DNA of 64,000 nt from Comamonadaceae bacterium (GTDB lineage Bacteria > Pseudomonadota > Gammaproteobacteria > Burkholderiales > Burkholderiaceae_C), in contig CANJWZ010000002.1 of assembly GCA_947478725.1 (NCBI GenBank), forward strand, positions 115,052 through 179,051, in the 5' to 3' direction. Position numbers and translations under genes: made by a program. Each line of letters begins with the position of its first letter. Positions within the stretch are counted from its first letter, which is position 1. Shown piece by piece: positions 9,879-19,035 of the stretch. The notes beneath the pieces are model-generated. The model saw only the letters and a list, made by a program, of their open reading frames with translations. It made no database searches and was not told where the DNA came from.

Positions 9879-10514
9879 ATGAACCCACTGCAAAGCACGC
9901 CCCTACTGCACGTCAGCAAGCTGAATTTCAGTTGGGCCACTCAACCACTGATCACAGACTTTTCAGCCGATATCCTGCCTGGCATCACGCTGGTCAAAGG
10001 TGGCGACGGGCGCGGCAAAAGCACGCTGCTCCGGCTGCTGGCGGGCGCACTGCCTGCGCAAAGCGGGCAGTTGCAGATCAACGGCATGGACCTGCAAACT
10101 CAGCCGGTCCATTACAAAAACCAGGTTTTCTGGGCCGATCCGCGCAGTGATGTGTTTGACCAAATGAGCGTGCCGGACTATTTTGAATGGCAGCAGCGCA
10201 GCCATGCTGATTTTGATGATGGCGTGCTGGCTGATGCAGTGGCGGGCCTGGGCCTGGCTGAGCATCTCCACAAACAGCTTTACATGCTGTCAACCGGCTC
10301 CAAACGCAAAGTTTTTATCGCGGCAGCCTTTGCATCAGGGGCGGCGGTGACGCTTTTGGATGAGCCTTTCGCAGCTGTCGATACGGTGTCAATCCGGTTC
10401 GTATTGAAGTGGCTAAAAGGTGCGCAAAGCGGCACCAACAGGGCTTGGGTGATCGCCGACTACGTGGCACCCGATGGCCTGCGCTTGAGGCAGACCCTTG
10501 ATCTGGGCGACTGA
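9879..10514 (+). CDS. Orphan ABC-type ATP-binding protein
   Basis: 211-aa single nucleotide-binding domain. Walker A is GGDGRGKST (residues 41-49), the signature is the unusual LSTGSKRK, and Walker B is VTLLDEPFAAVD. The usual switch His is not visible in VIADYVAPDG, and no clear Q-loop Gln follows Walker A at the normal place. No permease or binding protein is adjacent; slyX follows 21 nt downstream, probably in the same transcript. The start at 9879 is preferred over upstream 9789 because the ABC fold begins at once after it. Substrate and partner are unknown; size and isolation recall CcmA/MlaF-like small ATPases, without proof. Confidence 0.7.
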   Translation: MNPLQSTPLLHVSKLNFSWATQPLITDFSADILPGITLVKGGDGRGKSTLLRLLAGALPAQSGQLQINGMDLQTQPVHYKNQVFWADPRSDVFDQMSVPDYFEWQQRSHADFDDGVLADAVAGLGLAEHLHKQLYMLSTGSKRKVFIAAAFASGAAVTLLDEPFAAVDTVSIRFVLKWLKGAQSGTNRAWVIADYVAPDGLRLRQTLDLGD

Positions 10515-10535
10515 ATTTTCGGGTCAAATACAGCC

Positions 10536-10754
10536 ATGCAGAACGACCCAGCCATTGACCAGCGCCTGACCCAGCTGGAAATCAAGGCGACCTACACCGA
10601 AGACCTGGTTGAACAACTTGAGCAGATCATTGTGCAGCAGCAACAGCAAATCGGCCTGCTGCTGCGCGAGGTGGCACAGCTGCAGCGACCCTCTACCGAC
10701 GGCGGCTTAGGCGCTGCGCGCAGCCTGCGTGATGACTTGCCACCGCACTTTTAG
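10536..10754 (+). CDS. slyX: SlyX family protein
   Basis: 72-aa SlyX homologue, a short coiled-coil protein of unknown function found across proteobacteria. It begins with the family pattern of acidic and Gln-rich heptads (QRLTQLEIKATYTEDLVEQL, then Q-rich IIVQQQQQIGLLLREVAQL) and ends with the typical DDLPPHF tail. Length is normal. It follows the ABC ATPase by 21 nt. Confidence 0.88.
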   Translation: MQNDPAIDQRLTQLEIKATYTEDLVEQLEQIIVQQQQQIGLLLREVAQLQRPSTDGGLGAARSLRDDLPPHF

Positions 10755-10841
10755 ACACTACTGAGTCAATAGCGCCTCTTCCTTGTTTTTGTTGGGCTAC
10801 AACCCTATTCGATAAACTAAACCCGGCTGAGAATGCGGCTT

Positions 10842-11774
10842 TTAGCTGTCCCAGTCACCGCCACCCACATCGGCACTGCCCGCATCGTCCCAGCCCGTGC
10901 TGTCTTTCATGCCGAAGTTCTGGCCGCCCATGTCGGCGTTGCCTGGCAAGGGCTCCAGACGGTTGCCAGCGTTGTCGTTCAGATGCCCGGCGCCGTTGTT
11001 TGCGCTGCGCTCGTCGTTGCCCATCAGGGTTTTGCCAATGGCCTGCGCTGCCATCACGCCTGCGCCGACGGCCTGGCCACCCATCACGCGTCCACCCATG
11101 CCGGTGCCAGCGGGTTGTTGGCCGTAGCCGGGCTGACCATAGGCAGGAGCCACACCAGAGCCAAACGTTTGCGGGCCATTCAGGCCGCTGCCTATGCCGC
11201 CGCTGCCAGCACTTGTTGCTGCCGCCATACTGGCTGGCGCGCTGTAGTTGACGGGAGCGGCAGGTTTGCGGCGAATCAGCCACACCACCAGGCCCACCAC
11301 GCCCGCACCCAAAATCAACAGCAAGGCGGGTGAGACAGAAGACGTGGCCGTGGCTGGCGTATCCATGCCAAAGGCCTGTTTGGTGGTCGGGGTGGTCGTG
11401 GTGGTCGCGGCAGTGCCCGATGCAGCCGACAGCTGCGTGCGCAGGGCATTGACTGCCTCAGGCTTGGCAAATGGCAGGCCGGGGGCCAGTTTGTCGGCCG
11501 TTGCCAGCGCTTCGAGGCCCTTTTGCCGCAGGCCCTGGCGGGCAAACAGCTCCGCTTGGACGTAGTGCGCCTTGGCACTGTTGGGGTGCAAGATCAACAC
11601 CTGTTGCACCATGGTTTGCGCCTGGTCCAGTTTGCCAGACTGGGCTGCCTGGTAAATCTGGTTCATGGTGGGCTCGGCCTGGGCGAAGGCCGTGGCGTTC
11701 ATCGCCAAGGCAGCGCTTGCCAGCGCCAGGCAGGCAAGTATGAGGCGGACGGGTTGCCATAAATTTTTCAGCAT
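10842..11774 (-). CDS. Membrane-anchored tetratricopeptide-repeat protein with Gly-rich tail
   Basis: 310 aa. Signal peptide (about residues 8-32, LILACLALASAALAMNATAFA), one or two TPR-like units in residues 37-100 (IYQAAQSGKLDQAQTMVQQVL, then AKAHYVQAELFARQGLRQKG), a Thr-rich linker, one transmembrane segment (about 147-167, PALLLILGAGVVGLVVWLI), and a Gly/Ala/Gln-rich cytoplasmic or periplasmic tail ending GGGDWDS. Similar proteins occur in Comamonadaceae without a known role. The gene stands alone on the minus strand, convergent with slyX. Confidence 0.7.
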   Translation of the reverse strand: MLKNLWQPVRLILACLALASAALAMNATAFAQAEPTMNQIYQAAQSGKLDQAQTMVQQVLILHPNSAKAHYVQAELFARQGLRQKGLEALATADKLAPGLPFAKPEAVNALRTQLSAASGTAATTTTTPTTKQAFGMDTPATATSSVSPALLLILGAGVVGLVVWLIRRKPAAPVNYSAPASMAAATSAGSGGIGSGLNGPQTFGSGVAPAYGQPGYGQQPAGTGMGGRVMGGQAVGAGVMAAQAIGKTLMGNDERSANNGAGHLNDNAGNRLEPLPGNADMGGQNFGMKDSTGWDDAGSADVGGGDWDS

Positions 11775-11987
11775 GATTGCCTTTGCTGGTTTGGATCGAA
11801 AAACACACTATTGACAGTTAAATGGCGGCGCAAATTCAAAAAACAAGATCAGTCTTCTTGCCCACGGCGGTGACAGCTCAGCAATGGGCACCAAGCGGTC
11901 ATGCAGCGGCATGATTTGCGCCGCGTCCAGCAACAGGCGCTGCATGCCCAGCGAAAGTGCAGTTTTGCGACAGTTGCTGATGTACCG

Positions 11988-12746
11988 TCATTTGTCGCCT
12001 TCTGCTGGCCGGTAGGCATCACGCAAATGCACCGGGTTGACCGAGCGTTTGCGCATCCAGATATTGAGCAGTTCCACTCCCAGTGAAAACGCCATGGCAA
12101 AGTAAACATAGCCCTTGGGCACCTTGTGGCCAAAACCCTCCGCCACCAGCACCACACCCACCACCACCAGGAAAGCCAGCGCCAGCATTTTGATGGTCGG
12201 GTGGGCAGACACAAAACGGCCAATGGCGGACGCAAACAGCATCATCAGGGCCACCGACACGATGACTGCAGCAATCATGACGGCCAGTTCATCGACCATG
12301 CCAACTGCGGTGATGATGGAGTCCAGCGAAAACACCATGTCCACCACCATGATTTGCACAATGACAGCGCCCAATGTGGCCTTGACAGCGCTGGACGTGT
12401 GCGCCTCTTGCCCTTCGAGTGACTGGTGAATCTCGCCGGTGCTTTTCCAGATCAGAAAAAGGCCCCCCAAGATCAGGATCAGGTCGCGCCCAGAAATGGC
12501 TTTGCCGAACGCCGTGAAGAAAGGCTCGGTCAGCCCCACAATCCAGGACAGGATAAACAGCAGGCCAATGCGCATGAACATGGCCATGAACAAGCCAATC
12601 TTGCGAGCCAGCTCTTGTTGGGCCTTGGGCAGCTTGTCGACCAGAATCGAGATGAAAATGATGTTGTCAATACCCAGCACCAGCTCCAGCAGGGTCAGGG
12701 TCGCAAACGCAATCCAGATTTGCGGGTCTGACAATAACTCGATCAT
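11988..12746 (-). CDS. TerC family integral membrane protein
   Basis: 252-aa TerC/YgdQ-type protein with seven or so hydrophobic segments. The family's acidic intramembrane motifs are clear: LLELVLGIDNIIFISIL near residues 18-34 and DMVFSLDSIITAVGM near 117-131. TerC proteins are linked to metal (Mn) efflux during metalation of exported proteins and to tellurite resistance; the substrate here is inferred only. It is divergent from the MFS gene with 54 bp between starts, too short for a yybP-ykoY riboswitch, and I see none. Confidence 0.88.
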   Translation of the reverse strand: MIELLSDPQIWIAFATLTLLELVLGIDNIIFISILVDKLPKAQQELARKIGLFMAMFMRIGLLFILSWIVGLTEPFFTAFGKAISGRDLILILGGLFLIWKSTGEIHQSLEGQEAHTSSAVKATLGAVIVQIMVVDMVFSLDSIITAVGMVDELAVMIAAVIVSVALMMLFASAIGRFVSAHPTIKMLALAFLVVVGVVLVAEGFGHKVPKGYVYFAMAFSLGVELLNIWMRKRSVNPVHLRDAYRPAEGDK

Positions 12747-12800
12747 GATGGCTCGTCCTGTCTTGTTTCACTGAATAATCGCGAATGGTAACCAGACTGA

Positions 12801-14036
12801 ATGAACAAAGCGCCCATCACCCTACATTCGCCACTGACTCTCGCCCATCGCCAATCCATTGTGCTGCTGTCGTTTGCCACTTTTTCCAGCATGATGGTGC
12901 AGCGCATTTGTGACGCCATGCTGCCCGAGCTGGCACAGGTCTTTTCAGTCAGCCTGGGCCAGGCCGCCAACGTGGTGTCGGTGTTTGCGATGGTGTACGG
13001 CGCAGCGCAGCTCTTTTACGGGCCGATGGGCGACAGGCTGGGCAAGTTTCGTATCGTGACCTATGCCACGCTGGCCTGCAGTGTGGGCAGTGTGGTGGCG
13101 GTGTTTGCCACCTCTTTGGGCATGCTGGTGGTGGCCAGGATGATGGTCGCGCTCGGTGCGGCAGCCATCATTCCGCTGGCCATGGCCTGGGTCGGCGACA
13201 TTGCCCCGCATGACCAGCTGCAGGAAACGCTGGCACGGGTCGGTTTGGGCAGCACCCTGGGCATTGTGGGTGGCCAGTTGCTGGGCGGGGTGCTGACCGA
13301 CACGCTGGGCTGGCGCTGGGCATTTGGTTTCACGGCCGTGTTGTTCACAGTGGTAGGAGCCTTGCTGCACATCAACTGGCGCAGCCAGCAGCTGCTGGCC
13401 GCCACAGCCGAACCGGCCCTCGATGATCCCGTCACGCGGCCAGGCTTTGTAGCACAGACCCTGACCATCATCACCGGGCCGTGGTCACGGGTGGTGCTGG
13501 CGGTGGCGTTTTTTGAAGGTGCCACCGGGTTTGGCGTGCTGGCGGTGTGGGCATCACATCTGCACAATGCTTTAGGGCTGTCGTTGACCAGCGCCGGAAC
13601 GATCGTGGCCCTGTTTGGCCTGGGCGGCGTGGCCTACATGGCCACGGCACGGTATCTGATCACCCCCCTGGGGCAAGCCGGCCTGACCAAACTCGGCGCT
13701 GGTGGGGTTGGGCTGTCCGCGCTGGTGGTGGCTTTCACGCCTTACTGGGTGCTGGCCCTGCCGGCCTGCCTGATGGGTGGTTTTGGATTTTTCATGCTGC
13801 ACAACACACTGCAGGCCAACGCCGCCCAGATGGCCCCGACGGCACGCGGCACGGCGGTATCGCTGTTTGCTGCGTCGCTGTTTTTAGGCCAGTCAGTCGG
13901 TGTATTTTTTGCCGCCAAGCTGATAGACCGCGTCGGCTCAGCCGCCGTGGTGGCCGCAGGCGGTCTGCTCGTGCTGGCTGTCGGGTTTTACTTTTCAGCA
14001 GCGCTAGGCAAGCGCGAAGCGCTCTTTAATTCATAG
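12801..14036 (+). CDS. MFS transporter, DHA1-like drug/sugar efflux type
   Basis: 411-aa major facilitator with about 12 hydrophobic segments. The loop 2-3 motif is GPMGDRLGKFR (about residues 75-85), and PLAMAWVGDIAPHDQLQETLARVGLGS matches the motif found in DHA1 exporters (AraJ/Bcr-like). The N-terminus before the first helix is short. Divergent from terC. Substrate cannot be read from sequence. Downstream, about 70 bp of non-coding DNA separates it from the convergent galactarate dehydratase gene. Confidence 0.88.
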   Translation: MNKAPITLHSPLTLAHRQSIVLLSFATFSSMMVQRICDAMLPELAQVFSVSLGQAANVVSVFAMVYGAAQLFYGPMGDRLGKFRIVTYATLACSVGSVVAVFATSLGMLVVARMMVALGAAAIIPLAMAWVGDIAPHDQLQETLARVGLGSTLGIVGGQLLGGVLTDTLGWRWAFGFTAVLFTVVGALLHINWRSQQLLAATAEPALDDPVTRPGFVAQTLTIITGPWSRVVLAVAFFEGATGFGVLAVWASHLHNALGLSLTSAGTIVALFGLGGVAYMATARYLITPLGQAGLTKLGAGGVGLSALVVAFTPYWVLALPACLMGGFGFFMLHNTLQANAAQMAPTARGTAVSLFAASLFLGQSVGVFFAAKLIDRVGSAAVVAAGGLLVLAVGFYFSAALGKREALFNS

Positions 14037-14103
14037 CAGACAATACACTATTTTATTGGGCTTGAGGCCAATTAGGCAGGTAAAATGGCTTGAAAACAGG
14101 TTT

Positions 14104-15729
14104 TCAGGTCACTGGCGCCGGGTTGAACAGCACCAGCGCGTTGTGCAGCTTCCATTGCTCGGCCCAGGTTTTTTTGCGGCCACTGGCCACGTCCAGCATC
14201 AGGTGGAACAGCTCCCAGCCCACGTCTTCAATCGATGCTGTTCCGTCGGCGATCGTGCCGGCGTTGACGTCCATCAGGTCATGCCAGCGGCGTGCCAGGT
14301 CACTGCGGGTAGCGACCTTGATGACCGGGACTTGCGCCAAACCGTAGGGTGTGCCGCGACCGGTGGTGAACACATGCAGATTCATGCCGGCGGCCAGTTG
14401 TAGCGTGCCGCAAATAAAGTCGCTGGCGGGGGTGGCGGCAAAAATCAGGCGACCCTTCAAGCCCTTTTGTTCCAGCTTTTCGCCCGGCGACAGAACGCCG
14501 GTGATGGCGGCGCTGCCTGACTTGACGATGGAACCCATGGCTTTTTCAACAATGTTGGACAGGCCACCCTTTTTATTGCCAGGCGTGGTGTTGGCGCTGC
14601 GGTCAACGCTGCCGCGCTGCAAGTAAGCGTCGTACCAGGCCATCTCGCGGATCATGGCCTGGGCGACCTCTGGCGTGGCTGCCCGGCTTGTCAGTTGGTC
14701 AATGCCGTCGCGTACCTCGGTGGTTTCAGAGAACATCACGCTGGCCCCTGCGCGCACCAGCAAGTCGGTACAAAACCCGACTGCCGGGTTGGCCGTGACA
14801 CCTGAGAACGCATCGCTGCCGCCGCACTGCACGCCCACCACCAGCTCGCTGGCGGGGACGGTTTCACGCTGGCGTTTGTTCAACCTTGCCAGGTGAATGT
14901 CAGCCTGCCGCAGGATGGACTCGACCATGGACATGAAGCCGACGTGCGCATCGTCCTGAAGGCAAACTACCCCCCCTGCGCCGCTTCGCGTCACCCCCCC
15001 TGGCAGGGGGGGCACACCTGGTGGCCCGGCAAAGCCGGTTCCACGGGTGTCTTGAATGGGAATGACGTTGGGAGGAAACAAGCGCTCGGGTTGCAGCTTT
15101 TCGCAACCCAGGCTGACGACCATCACCTCGCCGCCAAAATTGGGGTTCAAACTGATGTTGCGCAGCGTGCGGATGGGGATCTCGGCCCCCGGCGCGTCAA
15201 TCGCCACGCCGCAGCCATAGGCGTGGTCCAACGCCACCACATCATCCACGTTGGGGAACTTCGGCAGCAGTTCGGCCTTGATGCGCTGCACGGCAAAGTC
15301 TGTGACACCAGCCACGCACTGCACGGTTTGGGTGACGGCCAGGATATTGCGCGTGCCGACCGAACCATCGGCATTGCGAAAACCCGCAAAGCTGTAGCCC
15401 TCAAGCGGCGGCAAAGGTACCGGTTTGACCGTCGCTAGCGGCAAATTGACCAGCCCCACGGCGTCTGGCATCACCAGCAAGCTTTCATGCACCCAGCTGC
15501 CTGCGGCAATGGCAGCGATCGCATGGCCGATGGCGATGCCGTAGCGAATCACCGCAGCGCCAGCAGCAATATCGGTCAAGGCCACTTTGTGGCCTTGCGG
15601 CACATGGCCGCCCAACACCAAGCCCGACGGCAATACCGTGCCTGCTGGCAGACCGCCGTGGTTGGCCACGATGGCGACGTTGTCGCCGCTGTGCATGCGG
15701 ATGGTGTGGGGTGCTTTTTGGATGGGCAT
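14104..15729 (-). CDS. garD: Galactarate dehydratase (UxaA/GarD family) with an in-frame repeat insertion
   Basis: Dehydrates galactarate (mucate) to 5-keto-4-deoxy-D-glucarate. The 541-aa product has the N-terminal SAF-like domain (about 12-95) and the C-terminal UxaA lyase domain with [25 protein letters not shown] and [22 protein letters not shown]. Altronate dehydratase is the alternative, but the neighbouring glucarate dehydratase and shared operator favour garD. Residues about 231-253 ([20 protein letters not shown] onward) are not family sequence; they are encoded by a palindromic GC-rich repeat inserted in frame just before [12 protein letters not shown]. Divergent from the LacI regulator. 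Confidence 0.85.
   Translation of the reverse strand: MPIQKAPHTIRMHSGDNVAIVANHGGLPAGTVLPSGLVLGGHVPQGHKVALTDIAAGAAVIRYGIAIGHAIAAIAAGSWVHESLLVMPDAVGLVNLPLATVKPVPLPPLEGYSFAGFRNADGSVGTRNILAVTQTVQCVAGVTDFAVQRIKAELLPKFPNVDDVVALDHAYGCGVAIDAPGAEIPIRTLRNISLNPNFGGEVMVVSLGCEKLQPERLFPPNVIPIQDTRGTGFAGPPGVPPLPGGVTRSGAGGVVCLQDDAHVGFMSMVESILRQADIHLARLNKRQRETVPASELVVGVQCGGSDAFSGVTANPAVGFCTDLLVRAGASVMFSETTEVRDGIDQLTSRAATPEVAQAMIREMAWYDAYLQRGSVDRSANTTPGNKKGGLSNIVEKAMGSIVKSGSAAITGVLSPGEKLEQKGLKGRLIFAATPASDFICGTLQLAAGMNLHVFTTGRGTPYGLAQVPVIKVATRSDLARRWHDLMDVNAGTIADGTASIEDVGWELFHLMLDVASGRKKTWAEQWKLHNALVLFNPAPVT
14967..15047. repeat. REP-like palindromic element inside garD
   Basis: An 80-bp GC-rich block with two hairpins: seven C, a TGGCA loop, seven G (14994-15012) and CCGGC-AAA-GCCGG (15026-15038). 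The string GGCCCGGCAAAGCCGGTTCC is one I recall from dispersed repeats of Comamonadaceae intergenic regions. Here it sits in frame inside the galactarate dehydratase gene without stops. No second copy was seen in this window. Confidence 0.7.
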
Positions 15730-15748
15730 CGTGGCTGTCTTCCTGCTT

Positions 15749-15762
15749 TGGTAACGCTACCA
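15749..15762. promoter_or_regulatory. LacI-family operator in the garD/regulator intergenic region
   Basis: TGGTAACGCTACCA is a near-perfect palindrome with the central CG typical of LacI/GalR operators. It lies in the 52-bp gap between the divergent garD and lacI-type genes and matches the operator before glucarate dehydratase at 13 of 14 bases. Confidence 0.8.
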
Positions 15763-15781
15763 TTTAAGCTACTATTGTAGG

Positions 15782-16816
15782 ATGCAGTCCAGCGATAAAG
15801 ACAAAGCCAAAAAAACCCGGCGCGGCAGCGGTGCCATCACGCTGGTTGATGTGGCCAAGCTCGCTGGTGTGGCACCCATCACCGCATCACGTGCCGTCAA
15901 CACGCCCAGCCAGGTGTCAGCTGACGTGCTGAAAAAAGTACGCGACGCGGTGCATCGCACCGGCTATGTGCCCAACCGCGTGGCGGGTGGGCTGGCGTCA
16001 TCACGCAGTCGCCTGATCGCAGCTGTTGTGCCAAGCATGGTGGTGTCTGTTTTTGCGGAGACGATTGAAACCCTGAACAACACGCTGTTTGAAGCCGGCT
16101 ACCAGCTGATGCTGGGGCAAACCGGCTATTCAGCCGAGCGGGAGGAAGCGCTGCTTGAAGCCATCATTGGCCGCAGGCCTGACGGGATTTTTCTGACCGG
16201 CATCATGCAATCGAGCAAAGGGCGAACGCGCCTGCTGGCCTCTGGCATTCCGGTGGTTGAAAGCTGGGACCTGACACCCACACCGATTGACATGCTGATT
16301 GGCTTTTCGCACGCCGATATTGGGCGTGACGTGGCCCAGTTCTTGATAGCAAAAGGCAGGCGGCGGTTTGCCTTGGTATGCGCTGAAGACGAACGCGCCA
16401 TGCGGCGGACTGAAGCCTTTCAAGGCGCGGTCGCCAAGTCGGGCTTCAAAGATGTTTTTGTGGACAACGTGGGCGCGTCCCGCACCCTGATGAGTGGCCG
16501 CGAAGCGCTGAGCCGCATCTTGCTCAGGGCGCCTGATGTGGACGCGGTCTTTTGCAGTTCAGACCTGCTGGCCATGGGCGTGCTGACAGAGGCTCTGGCA
16601 CGCGGCATCGCTGTGCCGCAGCAGTTGTCGATTGTGGGGTTTGGTGATGTGCCCCATGTGGCCAACATGGTGCCAGCGTTGACCACCGTCCACATCAATG
16701 CCCGCAGCATCGGCCAACAGGCAGCAGAATTTTTGATTGGCCGTGCACAAGGGCTCAGCATCAAACAGCCCATCGTGAATGTCGGGTTTTCAATTGTTGA
16801 ACGCGACAGCGCATGA
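15782..16816 (+). CDS. LacI family transcriptional regulator of hexarate genes
   Basis: 344-aa LacI/GalR repressor. The N-terminal helix-turn-helix (about residues 19-40, TLVDVAKLAGVAPITASRAV) is followed by the hinge (VPNRVAGGLASSRS) and a periplasmic-binding-protein-like effector domain. Closest in style to GntR-type LacI regulators of gluconate genes. It lies between galactarate and glucarate dehydratase genes, and matching palindromes occur in both promoters, so autoregulation and repression of both dehydratases is likely. The inducer (galactarate, glucarate or a product) is inferred. Confidence 0.9.
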   Translation: MQSSDKDKAKKTRRGSGAITLVDVAKLAGVAPITASRAVNTPSQVSADVLKKVRDAVHRTGYVPNRVAGGLASSRSRLIAAVVPSMVVSVFAETIETLNNTLFEAGYQLMLGQTGYSAEREEALLEAIIGRRPDGIFLTGIMQSSKGRTRLLASGIPVVESWDLTPTPIDMLIGFSHADIGRDVAQFLIAKGRRRFALVCAEDERAMRRTEAFQGAVAKSGFKDVFVDNVGASRTLMSGREALSRILLRAPDVDAVFCSSDLLAMGVLTEALARGIAVPQQLSIVGFGDVPHVANMVPALTTVHINARSIGQQAAEFLIGRAQGLSIKQPIVNVGFSIVERDSA

Positions 16817-16855
16817 GCACAACAATTCTTGTGCCATACTGTTTCTGATTCGTTT

Positions 16856-16869
16856 TGGTAGCGCTACCA
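16856..16869. promoter_or_regulatory. LacI-family operator upstream of gudD
   Basis: TGGTAGCGCTACCA, a perfect 14-bp palindrome with central CG, 24 bp before the gudD ATG. It is the second copy of the operator at 15749. Confidence 0.85.
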
Positions 16870-16893
16870 TTTATTCTTCTGTTTGATGAAACC

Positions 16894-18228
16894 ATGACCC
16901 CTACTGACACCCCCCGCATCGCCCGGTTGCAAGTGATTCCTGTGGCGGGCCGCGACAGCATGCTGCTCAATTTGAGCGGTGCGCACGGCCCCTACTTCAC
17001 CCGCAATATTTTGATCTTGACCGACAGCGCGGGACGCACCGGTGTGGGTGAGGTGCCAGGCGGTGAAAAAATCCGCCAAACGCTTGAAGAGGCAGGGGCA
17101 CTGGTGGTGGGACAGTCCATCGGCCAACACCTTGGCATCTTGCAAAGCATGCAGCAGCATTTTGCAGGCCGCGACACGGGCGGGCGTGGCTTGCAAACCT
17201 TTGACCTGCGCACCACCATTCATGCCGTGACAGCGGTTGAATCAGCCCTGCTCGACCTGCTGGGTCAGCACCTGGCTGTACCCGTGGCAGCCTTGCTGGG
17301 TGAAGGCCAGCAGCGCGATGCGGTGGAGATGCTGGGCTATCTGTTTTATGTGGGTGACCGCCGCAAAACTACCCTGGCGTACCAGAGCGAACCTGATGCC
17401 GATAACACCTGGTCGCGCCTTCGCCATGAGGTGGCGCTGACGCCCCAGGCCATCGTGCGCCAGGCAGAAGCGGCGCAAGAGCGCTATGGTTTTAATGACT
17501 TCAAGCTCAAGGGTGGCGTGCTGCGCGGCGCTGAAGAAATTGAAGCCGTCACGGCCCTGCATGAGCGCTTTCCTGACGCGCGTGTGACGCTGGACCCAAA
17601 CGGTGGCTGGCGGCTGAAAGACGCGATCAAACTGATGCGTGACATGAAAAGCGTGGTGGCTTACGCGGAAGACCCTTGCGGCGCAGAAGATGGTTTTTCA
17701 GGCCGCGAGGTGATGGCCGAGTTTCGCCGCGCCACCGGCCTGCCCACTGCAACCAACATGATTGCCACCGACTGGCGGCAACTGACGCACGCGCTGTCGC
17801 TGCAGTCGGTCGACATCCCGCTGGCTGATCCGCATTTCTGGACCATGGCGGGGTCGATTCGGGTGGCGCAAATCTGCCGCGACTGGGGCCTGACTTGGGG
17901 CTCCCATTCGAACAACCACTTTGACGTGTCGCTGGCCATGTTTACCCATGTGGGTGCAGCCGCGCCCGGGCGCGTCACGGCGATGGACACGCACTGGATA
18001 TGGCAAGACGGCCAGCGCCTGACCAAAGAGCCCCTCCTCATCCAGGGCGGCATGGTGCAGGTGCCGAAAAAGCCCGGTCTGGGCATTGAGCTGGACATGG
18101 CTGAAGTTGAAAAAGCGCATCAGTTGTACAAACAGCATGGCCTGGGTTCGCGTGACGACGCGGTGGCCATGCAGAGCCTGATTCCTGGCTGGCAGTTCGA
18201 CCCCAAGCGCCCTGCGTTTGACCGCTGA
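16894..18228 (+). CDS. gudD: Glucarate dehydratase
   Basis: Enolase-superfamily enzyme that dehydrates D-glucarate (and L-idarate) to 5-keto-4-deoxy-D-glucarate. 444 aa. Catalytic features align with E. coli GudD: the KxK pair Lys204/Lys206 (FKLKGG), metal ligands Asp234 (DPNGGW), Glu259 (EDP) and Asn288 (TNMIATD), Asp312, and the catalytic His338 (GSHSNNHFD). The ATG at 16894 is chosen because an upstream in-frame TTG lies inside the operator palindrome. It is the gene downstream of the LacI regulator. No 5-KDG aldolase or dehydratase is seen in the window. Confidence 0.94.
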   Translation: MTPTDTPRIARLQVIPVAGRDSMLLNLSGAHGPYFTRNILILTDSAGRTGVGEVPGGEKIRQTLEEAGALVVGQSIGQHLGILQSMQQHFAGRDTGGRGLQTFDLRTTIHAVTAVESALLDLLGQHLAVPVAALLGEGQQRDAVEMLGYLFYVGDRRKTTLAYQSEPDADNTWSRLRHEVALTPQAIVRQAEAAQERYGFNDFKLKGGVLRGAEEIEAVTALHERFPDARVTLDPNGGWRLKDAIKLMRDMKSVVAYAEDPCGAEDGFSGREVMAEFRRATGLPTATNMIATDWRQLTHALSLQSVDIPLADPHFWTMAGSIRVAQICRDWGLTWGSHSNNHFDVSLAMFTHVGAAAPGRVTAMDTHWIWQDGQRLTKEPLLIQGGMVQVPKKPGLGIELDMAEVEKAHQLYKQHGLGSRDDAVAMQSLIPGWQFDPKRPAFDR

Positions 18229-18288
18229 ATCTTTTTAAAACGTTCTGGCTGCAAAGCAGGGCCATCAAGCCCGCGCGGGCATGGCTGT

Positions 18289-18400
18289 TCAATCCGCTTT
18301 AACCCCTGCTTTCACCAGCAAGCCATCCATCAGGTCGTTCAGAGCTGGGCCAGTGCCCTAGTCAGGAATTTCATTGCGTTTGACCTTGTGTGTTTGGGCA
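18289..18400 (-). pseudogene. Possible C-terminal gene remnant
   Basis: Between gudD and the next gene the minus strand reads KVKRNEIPD, stop, GTGPALNDLMDGLLVKAGVKAD, stop (coding-like codons interrupted by one in-frame TAG). I do not recognise the family. It may be the tail of a lost gene of the sugar-acid operon. Confidence 0.25.
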
Positions 18401-18420
18401 TGGCCAAGGCCCTTACCCTT

Positions 18421-19011
18421 TCAGGCCAGCAAACGCCGACGGATATCGACTGGATCAAGCACTTCCAGCGGCGGTGTACCCCCTGCAGGAATATCGACCT
18501 GGGTTGCATTGAGCAACATGGACACCATCACGTAGGTGCCTGACAAGACGGTCAGGTCCATCACCGCCTGCTCGCCCATGCTGGTCACGGCCTCTTGCCA
18601 CAGCGCATCGCTGACGCGGTGATTCAGCGTCAATTGGGTGCAGTAGTCGTACACCAACCGTTCGTCAGCCTGCATCGACGAGGGCCGCATGCACTGCTGC
18701 AGCTCACGCATCACCGCATCTGGCAAACCAGCGCGGCGGGCAATCGTTTCATGCGCCCACCACTCGTACTGCGCATTGGCAATGCGCGCCTGAATCAGGA
18801 TGGCGAATTCATTGAGTCGCTTGTTGACCGAGGTTTTAAAGCGCAGGTAGTCAAGCAAATCAAAGCAGCGCCGCGCCATGTCCGGGCTGCGCAGCAAGGC
18901 GTTGTATGGGCCTCCCAGCGCGGCGCTGGAGACCTTCAAAATATCATCGGCCAGCGGCCGGACCTCGGAAGCGAGGTCTTCGTAACGGATTTGGGTGAGG
19001 CGTTCTGTCAT
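18421..19011 (-). CDS. Carboxymuconolactone decarboxylase (AhpD-like) family protein without the redox cysteines
   Basis: 196-aa all-helical CMD-family protein. The family core is visible at about residues 68-90 (NEFAILIQARIANAQYEWWAHE), but the CxxC pair of AhpD-type peroxidase partners is absent, so it resembles the decarboxylase/lactonase-like branch. It is the last gene of the ten-gene minus-strand sugar-acid cluster, 24 nt after the SDR. Role there is unknown; handling of a lactone or a side product is a guess. Confidence 0.75.
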   Translation of the reverse strand: MTERLTQIRYEDLASEVRPLADDILKVSSAALGGPYNALLRSPDMARRCFDLLDYLRFKTSVNKRLNEFAILIQARIANAQYEWWAHETIARRAGLPDAVMRELQQCMRPSSMQADERLVYDYCTQLTLNHRVSDALWQEAVTSMGEQAVMDLTVLSGTYVMVSMLLNATQVDIPAGGTPPLEVLDPVDIRRRLLA

Positions 19012-19035
19012 ATTGAAATTGTAAGAAGCCGCAGA

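Noticed and set aside
12115..12429. Met/Thr-rich and His-rich frames near terC suggesting a metal-binding protein
   Set aside because: They are antisense to the terC membrane helices.
12747..12800. A Mn-sensing riboswitch before terC
   Set aside because: Only 54 bp separate the divergent genes; no room for a yybP-ykoY fold and no conserved loops seen.
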